DNA of 64,000 bases, from positions 62,001 through 126,000 of the forward strand of contig NW_019173992.1 in assembly GCF_001642475.1 (NCBI RefSeq), read 5' to 3'. This DNA comes from Fonsecaea monophora (taxonomy: Eukaryota; Ascomycota; Eurotiomycetes; Chaetothyriales; Herpotrichiellaceae). The notes under the pieces were generated by a model. It worked only from the letters and a program-made list of their open reading frames with translations. It ran no database searches and was not told the DNA's origin. This document shows positions 41,126 through 52,426 of this stretch, piece by piece (positions within the stretch are counted from its first letter, which is position 1; the number at the start of each line of letters is the position of its first letter). Made by a program: the position numbers and the translations under genes.

Positions 41126-41284
41126 CTTGGGCAGAAAGATGGGTGCAGCGGGCAGCATCGCTCTAGATGGTTCTAGATATGATATATATGATATCTAAAT
41201 CTTGTCGTGACAGACACCTGAAAATGTAGAATCTTTCATCTTGTCGCTCGATCAACCCCATACGGTTGTTGTATGGTGACCACT

Positions 41285-42726
41285 CTACTCCCGCTGAAAC
41301 AGGGCAGCAACGCCGTGACCAGTACTAAAGGACAGTCAGCGGCAGAACAATCACACTGCGGACATTCTTACCTGGCACACATGCTCACGACCCCAAACTC
41401 CTTGTCCTCTTGTTCCAGCTGGGCAAAGAGCGTCGCTGTCTGCCGCGTTCCAGTGGCTCCAGTCGGATGACCCAACGCGATCGCGCCACCTCTCGGATTT
41501 ACCTTTTCAGCATCGATGCCCAGCACCCGAAGACAGGCAATCGTCTGGCTGGCAAATGCCTCGTTGATCTCGAAGATGTCAACGTCTTTCTGGGAGATTC
41601 CGGTGAACTTATACAGAGCAGGGATCGCGTAGATGGGACCAAGACCCATTTCGTCGGGTTCGCAGCCTGCCACTGTCGTGCCGAGGAAGCGCCCAATAGG
41701 TTTGATACCGCGGTCTTCTGCCCACGATCGCCGTGCAAGAATACTTGATGAGGCGCCGTCGGATATTTGTGACCTGTGGCACGTAAGCTGAAGTCCAACA
41801 GATTGCCCATGGAGGGTTTTACGAGTTCCCCGCCGTGCTTCTGCCGTCATCGGCGAACGCGGGTTTGAGCTTTGCAAGTTTCTCCAAAGTAACGCCGGGT
41901 CTGATAGTGTCGTCCTGTTCAACATGTAATATCGTTTGTGCCCCTGTGACATCGTCTCTTTTTGTCCACTCAACGGGGACAATTTCTGAGGAGAATTTGC
42001 CCAACTGTTGAGCTTCCAAAGCCCGCGTATGACTCAAGAGGGCGAACGCGTCCTGATCTTGTCGGGAGATGTCGTATCTGCGGGCCACATTCTCCGACGT
42101 AATCCCCATGGGTAGAAGACAGTCTCTTGCACTTTTGACATCTGAGCCCCTGAGGGTTGGGGACACGTCAACGGGGACGCCTCTACTCCCATAGTTTCGT
42201 GTCATGCTTTCAACCCCTCCTGCAAGTCCAACGTCGATCTGTCCGGCGAGGATAGCGTGCGAAACATGGGTGATAGCCTGCAAACTGCTCGAGCACTGTC
42301 TATTGACGGTGTGAAATGTGGTGGTGACTGGAAACCCTGCGTGGTTCAACGCCATCCGGCCCGTCTTTGCGAATCCAAGCTCTGCCAGTACGTTGCCGAT
42401 GAGGACATCCTGCACGTCGCCTGCTTCAATGCCCGCGCGCGTCACCGCCGCTCTCATGACCTATCTCCGCATTAGGAACTTCGTAGCAGCAATGGAGTAA
42501 ATGACAACGCCCTGACCGGCATGAGTATATCTTCGGGCCAAGCATCCTTGAACCCGCCCTTGAAAGACCGTGTGATGGGACTGCGCACTGCAGAAAGCAG
42601 CACAATATCATTTGGTGATTTCGTGGCGAGCCGTCCGAGGAGTCTTGCTGGCGATGCCATGCTGTAGCGCTTGTCGATGACTTGCACTACAAGGCTGCGC
42701 TGTGCTATGAAAGCCATCCCAGGCAT
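41285..42726 (-). CDS. Acetyl-CoA acyltransferase/thiolase (probable 3-oxoadipyl-CoA thiolase)
   Basis: Four exons (42517-42726, 41823-42460, 41372-41773, 41285-41324), 429 residues from ATG 42726; an alternative start at 42660 gives MASPARLLGRL and 407 residues. Catalytic features are intact: nucleophile Cys126 in NRQCSSSLQ, NEAFAS, GGAIALGHPTGATG with the active His, and the second Cys in VVSMCASTGHG, the last formed by the final splice junction. It is closest to peroxisomal/fungal 3-ketoacyl-CoA thiolases, the group that also contains Kct1-type 3-oxoadipyl-CoA thiolases. The likely reaction is 3-oxoadipyl-CoA plus CoA to succinyl-CoA and acetyl-CoA. A clear peroxisomal PTS2 signal is not seen. 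It shares a divergent promoter with the maleylacetate reductase gene. Confidence 0.92.
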
Positions 42727-43136
42727 GACCGCCGCCTAGCATTGCTATGGAAGCAGCAAATCAGATGTGGGGAACTAACCATATCGGGATGCGCGATTGT
42801 CCATCTCAGGAAGGGAAAGTGGGTGGCGAGGGTGGGTTGCTCATTGTAGTATCTCTAAGATGCCCCATTCATCCACATTTGCCGGGGACTTGTCACTATA
42901 ATAATTATTAATTACCTTTCACCTGGTCACGGAAGGTGCGCGGGGCAGGCCTTGGCATTGGCAGTTAGTCAGATTGCCGTGGCTTCTCCTGGGAGAACTC
43001 AACAAGCAACATCTCGAGAGCTTACACGATCGCTTGCCAGGACAGCACCTCCATCGACATCGACAAGAAAGCAGGGTCACACTTCGACACCATTCGAGAA
43101 ATCCTTTTGACTCATTTTGAGCACTAGGGACGCGAA
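42727..43136. promoter_or_regulatory. Divergent promoter, thiolase and maleylacetate reductase genes
   Basis: 410 bases between two start codons facing away from each other, which fits joint control of two consecutive pathway steps. CCGCCTAG at 42732-42739 resembles the CCGCCTAA element of other promoters but lies only five bases from the thiolase ATG. An AT-rich stretch occurs at 42898-42915. Confidence 0.45.
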
Positions 43137-44381
43137 ATGAGCTTCACACCAGGACAGGAGCACTATCGGCCTGCCTTTGACAATAAGCCCACCCCAAAGA
43201 TCAGCTCGGGCCTGACCTTTGAAAAAGCATGCGCCAAGCACGTCGAACAGACGTTCAATGCCACGCGAGTCTTTATCTTGGCGTCCAGGTCTTTATCGAA
43301 ACAGACCGACTCTCTAGAAAAGCTGAAACGAGCGTTGGGCGACCGCGTGGCCGGCTGTCGCATCGGCATCAGCCCGCATACGCCCATCTCCGAAGTCGTT
43401 GAAGTCATAGACGAGGTCAAAGAGCTTGATGTCGACTGCCTCGTTACCCTTGGAGCTGGCAGTATCACCGATGCTGCTAAATTGGTCAGGTTCGCAATTG
43501 CCAACTCGGCGTGGGACGAGAAAGCGATAAGCACGTTATGGGGTGGTCACTCATACAACGCAAACCGTCGTGAGCACATCGAAAGGCCAAAGATTCCACT
43601 AATTTGCATACCGACGTCTCTGTCCGGCGGAGAATACCAGGCTATCGCAGGCGCAACCGAGACCTTGACCACACGGGCCAAAAGGACATTTGAGCCTGGC
43701 GTCGATCCCGAACTGGTCATTCTAGACCCGGAACTAGTCAAAACCACTCCTCAGTGGGTATGGCTGAGCACAGGTGTCAGGTCGATTGACCACTGCATAG
43801 AGACAATGTGTAGTCTGCAGAGTACCCCAGAAGGAGACGCTGCAGCCAGCCGTGGCTTGGGTATGTTGGTCACAGGACTGCTAAGATCCAAAGCAAACCC
43901 AGATGACTCGGAGGGTCGGTACCTGTGCCAGCTCGGAGTGATTCAGGCCATGCAGGCTGTCTCTACCGGGACGCCACTAGGTGCAAGTCACGCGATCGGC
44001 CACCAACTTGGACCTCTGGGTGTCGGACACGGCGAGACGAGCTGTATCCTGTTGCCCGCGGTGTGCAAATTCAACGCGGCAAAGGGGGCCAACAATGCCA
44101 GACAAGCACAAGCTCGAGAACTGTTGTTGGGACTAGCTCCTGTTCAAACTGTGATCAAAGCCAGAGGTCTGACCGAGAGCGACCTTGACTTAGGCGACAT
44201 CCTCGATATTGTGATTCGAGAACTCGACATGCCCCGGTCCCTCGCTGCGGTCAAGATTGGCAGAGACAAATTCGATCTGCTTGCGGTGAACAGCCTGCAT
44301 GATTTGTGGATCAAGACCAACGCCTTTCCCATTACAGAGAAGGATCAAGTGTTGGAAATCCTGAACATGGTGGCAGAGTGA
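43137..44381 (+). CDS. Maleylacetate reductase (iron-containing alcohol dehydrogenase family)
   Basis: Single exon, 414 residues. A dinucleotide-binding half contains TLGAGSITDAAK; the metal-binding half has STGTPLGASHAIGHQLGPL followed by HGETSCILLP, the His-containing pattern of this family. PTSLSGGEY and RSIDHCIET are also typical of maleylacetate reductases. The enzyme reduces maleylacetate to 3-oxoadipate with NAD(P)H and is normally found with hydroxyquinol dioxygenases. Length and ends are normal. It is divergent with the thiolase gene and followed by the C2H2 regulator. Confidence 0.92.
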   Translation: MSFTPGQEHYRPAFDNKPTPKISSGLTFEKACAKHVEQTFNATRVFILASRSLSKQTDSLEKLKRALGDRVAGCRIGISPHTPISEVVEVIDEVKELDVDCLVTLGAGSITDAAKLVRFAIANSAWDEKAISTLWGGHSYNANRREHIERPKIPLICIPTSLSGGEYQAIAGATETLTTRAKRTFEPGVDPELVILDPELVKTTPQWVWLSTGVRSIDHCIETMCSLQSTPEGDAAASRGLGMLVTGLLRSKANPDDSEGRYLCQLGVIQAMQAVSTGTPLGASHAIGHQLGPLGVGHGETSCILLPAVCKFNAAKGANNARQAQARELLLGLAPVQTVIKARGLTESDLDLGDILDIVIRELDMPRSLAAVKIGRDKFDLLAVNSLHDLWIKTNAFPITEKDQVLEILNMVAE

Positions 44382-44841
44382 GAGTAGCCATCGCGGGTTG
44401 GGATGTGTGCGTGTTTTGGAGTCCAATACACACAGAGCCCCGAGGAGGGAGGAAGAGAGACGGAGTCACAGGCCAAGAACCCCGCAGCCACTTGGAGTTC
44501 CGGGCTGTGCGGGCGTTGGTTGGTACCAGGTACAGGCGTTCCACCCCCACAGATCCGGGCGGTCTAGGCGTGGAGCCGGTCGGTGCTCGGCGCATCGGCT
44601 ACCCCTTGACAGTCGGTTAACAATTATTGTTCCTTGACTTGGGATCTAGGGTCACGTGTTTGTTCTCCCAACATCCACCTACCGATTTACAATTCACCGA
44701 GCAAAATCATGGCTTCAAGTGGATATGTGAACCGTGATTGACTCATTCTATCTTTCTTACACGTCGTGGAAAGCCAAAAAAGGGAGACAATATCACCTTC
44801 CCACCGGACGAGGCTAGACAAGGCTAGACGAGATTACTGAA
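44382..44841. promoter_or_regulatory. Upstream region of the C2H2 regulator
   Basis: About 460 bases. TAGGCG occurs at 44565-44570 and GGCTAGAC repeats twice at about 44811-44828 just before the start codon. No gene. Confidence 0.35.
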
Positions 44842-47800
44842 ATGACAGACTCCTTACAGACCATCTGGAAGAGATGCGCCTATTGTGAACGAACCTTCTC
44901 AAAGCTGGAGCACTTGCGGCGTCATCAAAGATGGCGTAAGCTTCGAAATGCCCCTGCTATCTGATATCTGTCCCACCAACCAAGTTTGCTCGCTGACCAC
45001 TCCAATCTAGATACTGGAGAGAAGCCGTTCAAGTGTGCGTTCTGCGGGCGAAGATACGCTCGGAGGTATGTGTGTGGTGCCCTTCTCTGGTACAGAATGG
45101 GAAGAGTCAGGGATCAAATGCTGATGTCTTGTCCTGACATAACAGCGATGTGCTGGCCAGACATATTCGTAATCATCATCCAGCTGCTGATAATGGCCCA
45201 GAAGGGATTGTCGTCGAGCCCATAGTACATTCATCAAAGCCTCGCATCTCTCAGTCTCCTACTCGGACGCATACTCCGGCCCAGACTCAACTTCGATCTG
45301 CAGAAGTCAGAGAGATGAATTTCAACCCAGGAGAGCTTGCGGAGCACTCAACCACCACGATCGACCGAATCCGCATTGTCCCATCGACAGTGGGAGGAAC
45401 ACAACCAACTATGGCCCCTCAGACTCCCTCTATGCGACCAAACTCAAGGCCCGAGAACAGACCAGGAGATATTTCCCTGACCTGGAAATCCCCAATCCTG
45501 GGGCCTCCTCTTCGACCTGATAATCTAGCGAGTCAACCACCGAACAACCCCGTGGGCGGTAATGTGACCAGCGTTCAATTCAGAGGAAATGGTCACCTCT
45601 GCTCTGAAGAGACTGTAAGGCTGAATCATGAGACAATCGAACCGTCCCAGCTATCGGAAAATCATCGCAGCCAATCAGTGCACAACAACGGCACCTCACA
45701 GATGGACATCTCGCAAGCCAAACCTACAGAACCACTAATCAGCCACCATGGTTTGGCCATGCCTGCCTCGCCATATCCAGAGGACATGGACATGCCCGAC
45801 ATGATGGAAGGGGGAATGACAGACTTTAATACCGAAGACATTGACTTTACGCACACTTCTAATGCCCCTGATCTGCTCTGGCTGGAATCTACCATCGGCC
45901 TGCCCAACCTGGAAAACCTCATCGCCACTCTGCCGACTCCTGTTGACGACCATCTATCATGCCAGGACCAACCACTTACCAAAGGCTTGGCCTCCGACAG
46001 ACTCCGTCGTGTCCAGAAGGCGTGGCCTTCAAAACTGGTACGTCCCATTCGGCTCATACGGCGACTTTGGCAGACGGCACTCCAACATCCCGCAGACAAC
46101 ATTCTGTGTCACGAAGTCAACGAATCCCGAGCCCAGAGTCAGGGTCCTCCTCAGCATGAATATCCGTCAGGGTCACGGTGGCACATTGATGCCAGCTGCA
46201 GGGACAGACTCTTGCAGGACAGCGACAAAATCTTTGGCAAAGAAGAGTCTCTGTACACCATGCTGGTCGACCAGGGCGACACGCCCCGGAGCTCGACGTC
46301 GACGACATACGATACCAATTTTCCGTCGGTCGAGACGTTGGACATGAGTCTGGATCTCTACTTCGAGCGCTTCCACCCCTCTATACCGTTTGTACACCAG
46401 GCGACCTTCGATGCGAGGACAACTCCCAGTGCGGTTCTTTTCCCAATGTGTCTTATTGGACTGTCGGCCCTAGACCCTAGAGGGTCGCGGGACTTTGTCC
46501 GCAGGGAGTGGATGGTAAGCATGCCGCCCCTAATTCTTCATACAACAGTATAGCTGATTTGGTCTTGAGAAACTCGTCCATTCCTGTCGCCTGGAGCTTA
46601 CGTCCCAAGCCCTTGGTAAGCGTCCACCTTGGGAGCTCATTACTGCCGTGGCAGCTTCGTTACTTGTGCTCAATCTTGCTCTTTGCATCTCGGTTCGTGC
46701 TGGCCGTTCTGACATTCTTGTGTCCTTCTAATCAATCTGTGAAGCGGCGACTCGATGAGAATGAAGCCCATATGCTCTGCATTCAAACACTACACGTACG
46801 TACAGTGAGAGCCTTCCAGCTGTTTTATATCTGACTTGCCTAGGTGGCAGAAAAGCATGGATTATTTGCGGCTTGTGACGGCAAAGAAGTCGACCTCAAC
46901 TTGATGGGCCCGTCATCGGACCTTGAACGGCTGTGGAAGCCTTGGGCACGGGTGGAATCTGTCAAGAGGTATTCTAGCCCTCTAAGCGCTGTTGCCCATC
47001 GATACAGCTAACTTGTTTGCCAGGATGGTCACCTGTCTCCTGATCATTGACGCCACGTACGCCACCCTCTGGGGCACGGCAGGGGTGCTCGAGCTAGACA
47101 GACTCGAGATCATTTCTCCTTGCAAATCGTCACTGTTCGAGGCTGGCGATGCGACGACGTTTGCACGCGAGGTGGAAACCAACGCCCAAATCATCATGCC
47201 GCGGATGACGCTGCAGCGAATGTCGAAATTATCGTCGTCTATGCTCGGGAGTATAGGATTGCAAGCACTACTAGCTGCCATCTCGATCCAACACTCCGTA
47301 GCTCGTCATAGACTATTTCCCGGTCAACTCGGCAGCGACGAGACAACGGCCGCCACGCCGGTGGAGAGATACGCGCTGGACAACCACGCAAAGACCATTG
47401 CTCCCCTCCTAGCTACGATCCCCAGTAGTCACAGGGACAACTTCAACCAGGACCACCGCCATGCCATGCTCCTCTGGAACAGTCTGTGCATGTCCACCAC
47501 AGTCGACATGGACCAATTCGAGCTCGCCTTGGGCCACAAGGACGCCGACTCCGCGCATACCGCCCTAGCGAACATCGCCATTTGGGCCAAGTCAGCAGAG
47601 GCGCGTAGAGCCGCACTCCACGCCGCCCAGATTTTCAGGATCCTCTCGCAGACCCGGGTCTCGGAGCCGGTCCTGCTTTTGCACGAGCACATGATCTTCA
47701 CGGCCGCGCTAGTCCTGGCGTTTTATGTCTTTAAGGCGACTCCTGCCTCGGAGCAGCAGGCGAGCAATCATTCTTTCACAGGCGTTGGCGACACAACAGT

Positions 47801-48083
47801 ATTCGAACTGCTGCAAGAGATCGACTGGACCGAAATCGGCTTGGAGGGACTCGGCGGAGTGTCCTCGTCGTCTTCTCAACTGGTAAATGGACAGTCTTCG
47901 ACCGCGAAGCACTTTATTAGGCACGGCGGCCCCATCTCGTTTGGTCACGTGGCGGTTGTGGGCGAAATAACCGCGAGAAAAGTCATTCTCAAGTATGCGC
48001 ATTTACTGGATGAGGTCGTCAAGTGGGAGGGGTCCGACTACTGCGAGGCGCTCAAGGCGATTGAGGATTTCTTCCATGTTTGA
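44842..48083 (+). CDS. C2H2 transcription factor with fungal regulatory domain
   Basis: Seven exons (44842-44935, 45011-45065, 45146-46514, 46570-46692, 46745-46795, 46844-46968, 47024-48083), 958 residues, every junction in frame. Two C2H2 fingers: Cys12, Cys15, His28, His32 and Cys40, Cys43, His56, His60, joined by the classic linker TGEKPF. No Zn2Cys6 cluster follows, unlike the regulator at 21721-24738. A Ser/Thr/Pro/Gln-rich stretch of about 200 residues comes next, then the fungal regulatory domain starting near SLDLYFERFHPSIPFVHQATF. Introns 1 and 2 sit at the same places in the fingers as in the other regulator, so the two share an ancestor. By position next to the lower-pathway genes it is the best candidate for pathway control. 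Introns 46515-46569 and 46693-46744 were set by frame and by branch sites. Confidence 0.85.
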
Positions 48084-48881
48084 CCTGTCGACACGTTTGA
48101 CAGGCGTGATGGCATAGGTGGATAGGAAGCGAAGGCAGGGAAGAACACCCTCCTATATTTGCAAGAAATATATCCAGTTGACTTCGTGCGTGCGCGAGGG
48201 CATGTGTCTATCTATCTATTTGTCTGTCGCTCTACAAATATGTTTTTGTTACGTCCCTCGGTCTTGGCCGAGGACTCGATACTGATAAAATGCGTAAGTA
48301 TGCCCTATGATCGACCGATCAAGTGATAGTTGGAATTTCCTCTTCATCCAAATATGGAAAGTAATGTTATTATTATTATGTGGGGCGCCGTCCGTCCTTG
48401 CTCTCCTTCGGGTTGTCTTGTCTCTCCTTCTAGGTTCGTCATCCGTCAAGAACTACATGATACATGGTACCTGATACACGGTACCTGATACACGGTACCT
48501 GGTTTCTAAAGCACATACATACATACATATATACATACATACTTCGTTTCTCGCATGGAGGTTCGGATTTGTTTCTTCTGGGTAGGTAAATCGGCCTGTC
48601 TATAATTGAGTGACTGACTGACTGAGTGAAGGACCCCAGACAGTCAGTCAGTCAGTAACCAACCAGACAGGAACATGTGACAAGGTGCAAAGGGTTGAAG
48701 AAAAGCACCGTGAAAATGAAAGAGAAATAGTTCTTGTTTGTACCTATCCGTGAATATCTATTGTCCTTATTAGTCCCATGTCCTTCCCTTTCCGTACGTT
48801 CGCATAACGCGCATGTCTCGACTCTACCTAAAAGCTGTCATGATGATGAATACTAAAAGATTCTCCTGGGCCCGCACGCCT
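48084..48881. other. Convergent 3' region with simple repeats
   Basis: About 800 bases between two convergent genes. Contents: three near copies of GGTACCTGATACAC at 48466-48502, a CATA tract at 48513-48543, and a hairpin repeat annotated separately. No gene. Confidence 0.5.
48613..48652. repeat. Inverted repeat (ACTG arm, CAGT arm)
   Basis: Perfect 12-base arms, ACTGACTGACTG (48613-48624) and CAGTCAGTCAGT (48641-48652), with a 16-base loop. It lies between the 3' ends of two convergent genes and could act in 3'-end formation, or be only a microsatellite. Confidence 0.8.
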
Positions 48882-49874
48882 TCATTCCCTTGTCGTTGCT
48901 TTCTGCGCCGCTGGGGCGGGCCCGAATACTGCTTCGCGAACATTGTCCCAAGACGACTGCGGCTGCCCTTGCCCCTGCCCCTGCCCGTGCCGCGTACAGC
49001 CCCGGACAGCCTCCTCGAGCAACAACTTGACGTAGCGCTTGTGGGCCCACCCTTCGAGCGAGAGCGGCGCAATGGGACTCGAGGCGGCGGCGCCCACGCC
49101 GAAATAGAAAAGGCTCTTCATGCGGAACTCGGCGACGTCCCCGTCGCCGTCAGTCTCGGTGGTGTCGGCAGACCCCCGATGTATCGTGACGCTCAGCTCA
49201 AACAGGCCATCGACGGCGCGCGGGCCGTGAGGTGTGTTGAGCGGCGAGTCACCGCACCGCAGGAGGATCGCTGTCGGAGTCTTGGACAGCACGACGAAGT
49301 GGTTGGTGATTTCGGTGCCGACGTCGTAGTGCGAGTGGAGGAGCTCGGGCCGTCGCCAGAGCTGGTGCGCCAGAGCGGGCGAGGCGCTGTATCGCTGCTG
49401 GAGGTATCTGCGTTGGATGGCGTAGGCTGGAGTCGATGGTTAGTATGCGCCTGGAGTATGGTATCGTATAGTACAGAGTAGTAAGGGTGTTTAGGTCATG
49501 ATATAGCGACTCGACCAGCCAAAGACTGTAGGAGGGTATCCTACGACGGGGACGACGGACGTACCACGACTCGCCCAAACGGCGGCACAGAACGCTTCGA
49601 CCAACTTTGTCCCTCCCTCGTCATAATCCCTCAAGAGGTCCGGGTCCAGCTGCGCCAGGGGGACTTTGCGGACGCAGAGATCGTGAAACGTCGGGTTCTT
49701 GTTCGGATTAAACCGTCGGTAAAATGGTGTTTGGGAGAGAACATCGCGTGAAGGGTCGTAGGGCTCGAACTGGCAGGATCGTGTCCACCAACGAAACGCG
49801 CCGATGGTTCCTACGCCGCCGCACAGAGCGGCCGTGGACAAGAGTCTCAACGGGGAGAGTTTTAGGCGGGACAT
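48882..49874 (-). CDS. Conserved fungal protein of unknown function, membrane-anchored N-terminus
   Basis: Two exons, 49565-49874 and 48882-49426; 284 residues. One N-terminal hydrophobic segment (about residues 10-27) is preceded by a basic stretch, so mitochondrial or ER membrane location is possible. Then FEPYDPSRDVLSQTPFYRRF and NPTFHDLCVRKVPLAQL, WASRAYAIQRRYLQQRY, and HYDVGTEITNHFVVLSKTP with LLRCGDSP are recognisable blocks of a family found only as hypothetical proteins in filamentous fungi. A Gly/Gln repeat (GQGQGQGQ) lies near the C-terminus. No catalytic motif is evident and no function is proposed. Homopolymer runs lie just upstream of its start. Confidence 0.8.
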
Positions 49875-50608
49875 TATATCCTTCCCCCCCCCAGAAGGAG
49901 AAGAAAGTAAGTCAGGCGCGAAAGGGGAGCGGAGAAATTAAAGGGGGGGGGGGCCAAGATTGAGGGCAGATTCAGGCTCGAGGAATCAGGATAGCGAGTA
50001 CGAGATACCTACGTTAGAGCACAGGATCGAGCCATTCGTATACAAATGGGTGGCCGATGCGTCTCCATGTCATGTCTTCACTTTTGGTAGAGGGGCCGAA
50101 ATAAAATCGATGCCCCACAGCGCTTGACCCGATCCTTGCACACGTTTTGTCCATTTCCGGCAAGGAAAAGAAGCTGTGTGGAATGGCTCTACCTCGTATA
50201 TCACCTCCAAACTTCAAATTCTCTATAGGACCAGAATAAGATATACTCGAAGGTCATGGATCTGGGAAGGAGATCTTTCTTCCAGGGATACATATGTTTC
50301 CCTGGTCCCAGCTCACACAAGCTCCCATCCGCAAGTCACAGTACTATGCCCTCGGTGAGGAAACTAATGTATGCCCCACATGAAGCCGTGCTCGTACAAG
50401 GCGCAATCGGCACGACATTTCGCAACAGAGACACCTACAACTAGCCATACCCTACGTGGTTCTCTAGTGTTCAGCTTAGCACCTAATATCTCTTCGTGGG
50501 AGAGAAACACCACCAACACACCCAGAGGAGATGGGAAGAAAGACAAGGCAGTATTCTTTGAACTCTCTAGCCATTCCCTCTACCCTCAAGGTGTCTGTAC
50601 GTGTGACA
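49875..50608. other. Intergenic region with complementary homopolymers
   Basis: Promoter of the preceding minus-strand gene and 3' region of the next P450 gene. Nine C at 49884-49892 and eleven G at 49943-49953 could pair. No gene. Confidence 0.5.
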
Positions 50609-52426
50609 TCATACAATCTTCTCAAAGACCAACTTGCAACTCTGGCCCTTGGGCCTGCTGGCGATGATCTGGTCCTCCATTTCCATGTCGCTGTCCATCC
50701 GGGGGGACAAGGTCGTGCGACACTGCGAATAGACTTCGCGGAGGAGGAGTTTCATCTCTGCGATGGCGAGGCTGGGAAGGGACAGCGAGTTAGCATTTTG
50801 GACAAGAGAAAAAGAAAGGACGTGGCTGGAAAGGGAGAAGGAACGTGGCTTCAGGCGGGAAAGAAAAAAAAAGGGATGATAATGCAAAGAAAAGGGGGTA
50901 AAAAAGAGTTAGAGACTTACTGCCGGCCCAGACAACCTCGGCCGCCCACGGAAAAGGCAAAGAACAATCTGTTCCGCTCGGCCTCTCCTTGCTTATCCAA
51001 CCAGCGCTCCGGGAGGAACTCCAACGGCTGCGGAAACACGACTGGGTCCTTGTGCAGCGTGTACGCCTGACAGCTCACAATGGTGCCGCCGGGGACGAAG
51101 TGGCCGTCGATCATGCTCCCTCCTTGGGGCACATATCGAGGCATCGACATCGGGATGGGCGGGAAACAGCGGAGGCCCTCTTTGACCACCGCGTCTAGGT
51201 ACGGGAGTTGGTCGAATGAAGTCGCGGCGTTCTCCGTCAGTTCCTCGTGCAGCAGGCCTTGAATGCGTTGGGAGGCCGGCGTGGGTAATGAGAGGTGGTG
51301 CATCAAGAAACAGAGGGCATCGCCTGTCGTGTCGACCCCAGCAGCCAGGTGATCCTTGCATTCGGCTGGCACGGCATAGGGGGCCATGTTGGTAGCCTTG
51401 GCCTGTGCATGAAGCTTGGAGAGGAGACTGAACGGTGATGGCGAGGGAGATGCGCTGGCCGTCAGGACGTATTCATTTGACAGCGGAGCCGGCTTTGGCG
51501 GGCTGATGCGGTGAATGATATTGGAGAGCCACGGCATGTAATAGATGGCGACATTGCCTGAGAACACGTCAGTTACTCCCCCGCCCTCCCGGTTCGAACG
51601 ACACCTCCACAAATCCTGGGGGTCTCACGTACTTTTCAAACTGTCGTGATAGGACAATTCTTGCATCAGACGCAAATCCTTTTCATTCCTGTTGGCGTGC
51701 GTGCCGTACGGGTGGAAAAGCTGATGAGTCACCCCATCCAGGGCAAAGCAGTGGAGAGATACCTGAGACAGTCTTGGTCAGTTTCGTCGAGATAGCCCAG
51801 CACAACTGACAAAGGCCCCTCACATATATGTCGGCAAATCCGTCACTCCCGTAACATTGGTCGAGACACTTGCTCAAAAAATCCCGGGCATGCTGGGCGA
51901 TGCCGTTCAAGATGTCGGGCTTCATGATGCTGGTGTTTGCGTAGCGGTCGGCCAAGTATCGCTTCATGTAGCTGTGCTGGAACGGGCGGCCGCCGCCGCC
52001 CAGAAGAGTTAGCCAACAATTCTAATCATCGAGCACACTTGCATCGTCTTCTCTGGGAGGGTGAATAGAACATACTTCCGCCCTGGGGAGCGTGGAGAAC
52101 AGCGTGCGCGTCCCAAACTGCGTGAACAGCGAGTAGAAGGGCGTCTTGTCATAACCGCTGCCGCCCGACATGTAGATCTCCTTGGCCGCGTCGGCGCTCG
52201 AGAAGGACACCTCGTCGGGACTCAGCCGGACGACCGCGCCGTACTTCTGGTGGAGGTCATGGATGTACAGGCGGCGACCGTGGGTGAATTCGCGGTACTT
52301 GAGCACCAGTGACGTCCAAGCCGTGTATTTGGGGCCCGGCAGCTTTGCCAGTGGCGAGCGCAGTCGCCGCACAGCCTCGACGAGTACCGCGACGAGGACA
52401 AAGTAGGGTAGGAGTTGTAGAAGCAT
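50609..52426 (-). CDS. Cytochrome P450
   Basis: Five exons (52076-52426, 51824-51976, 51633-51762, 50921-51557, 50609-50771), 477 residues, in frame throughout. N-terminal membrane anchor (LLPYFVLVAVLVEAV) and hinge LAKLPGPKYTAWT. I-helix AAGVDTTGD, ExxR seen as KEGLR, heme loop FAFSVGGRGCLGRH, the last His being completed by the final junction. It is a microsomal monooxygenase of a different subfamily from the P450 at 12856-14595, and shorter than usual. Substrate unknown. It is divergent from the MFS transporter gene, 894 bases away, so the two may be co-controlled. The GC-rich first intron (51977-52075) contains a GGCGGCGGCGGCC stretch. Confidence 0.9.

Noticed and set aside
48813..49481. 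Plus-strand open frame of 222 codons
   Set aside because: Antisense to exon 2 of the conserved fungal protein gene, which has family blocks in frame.
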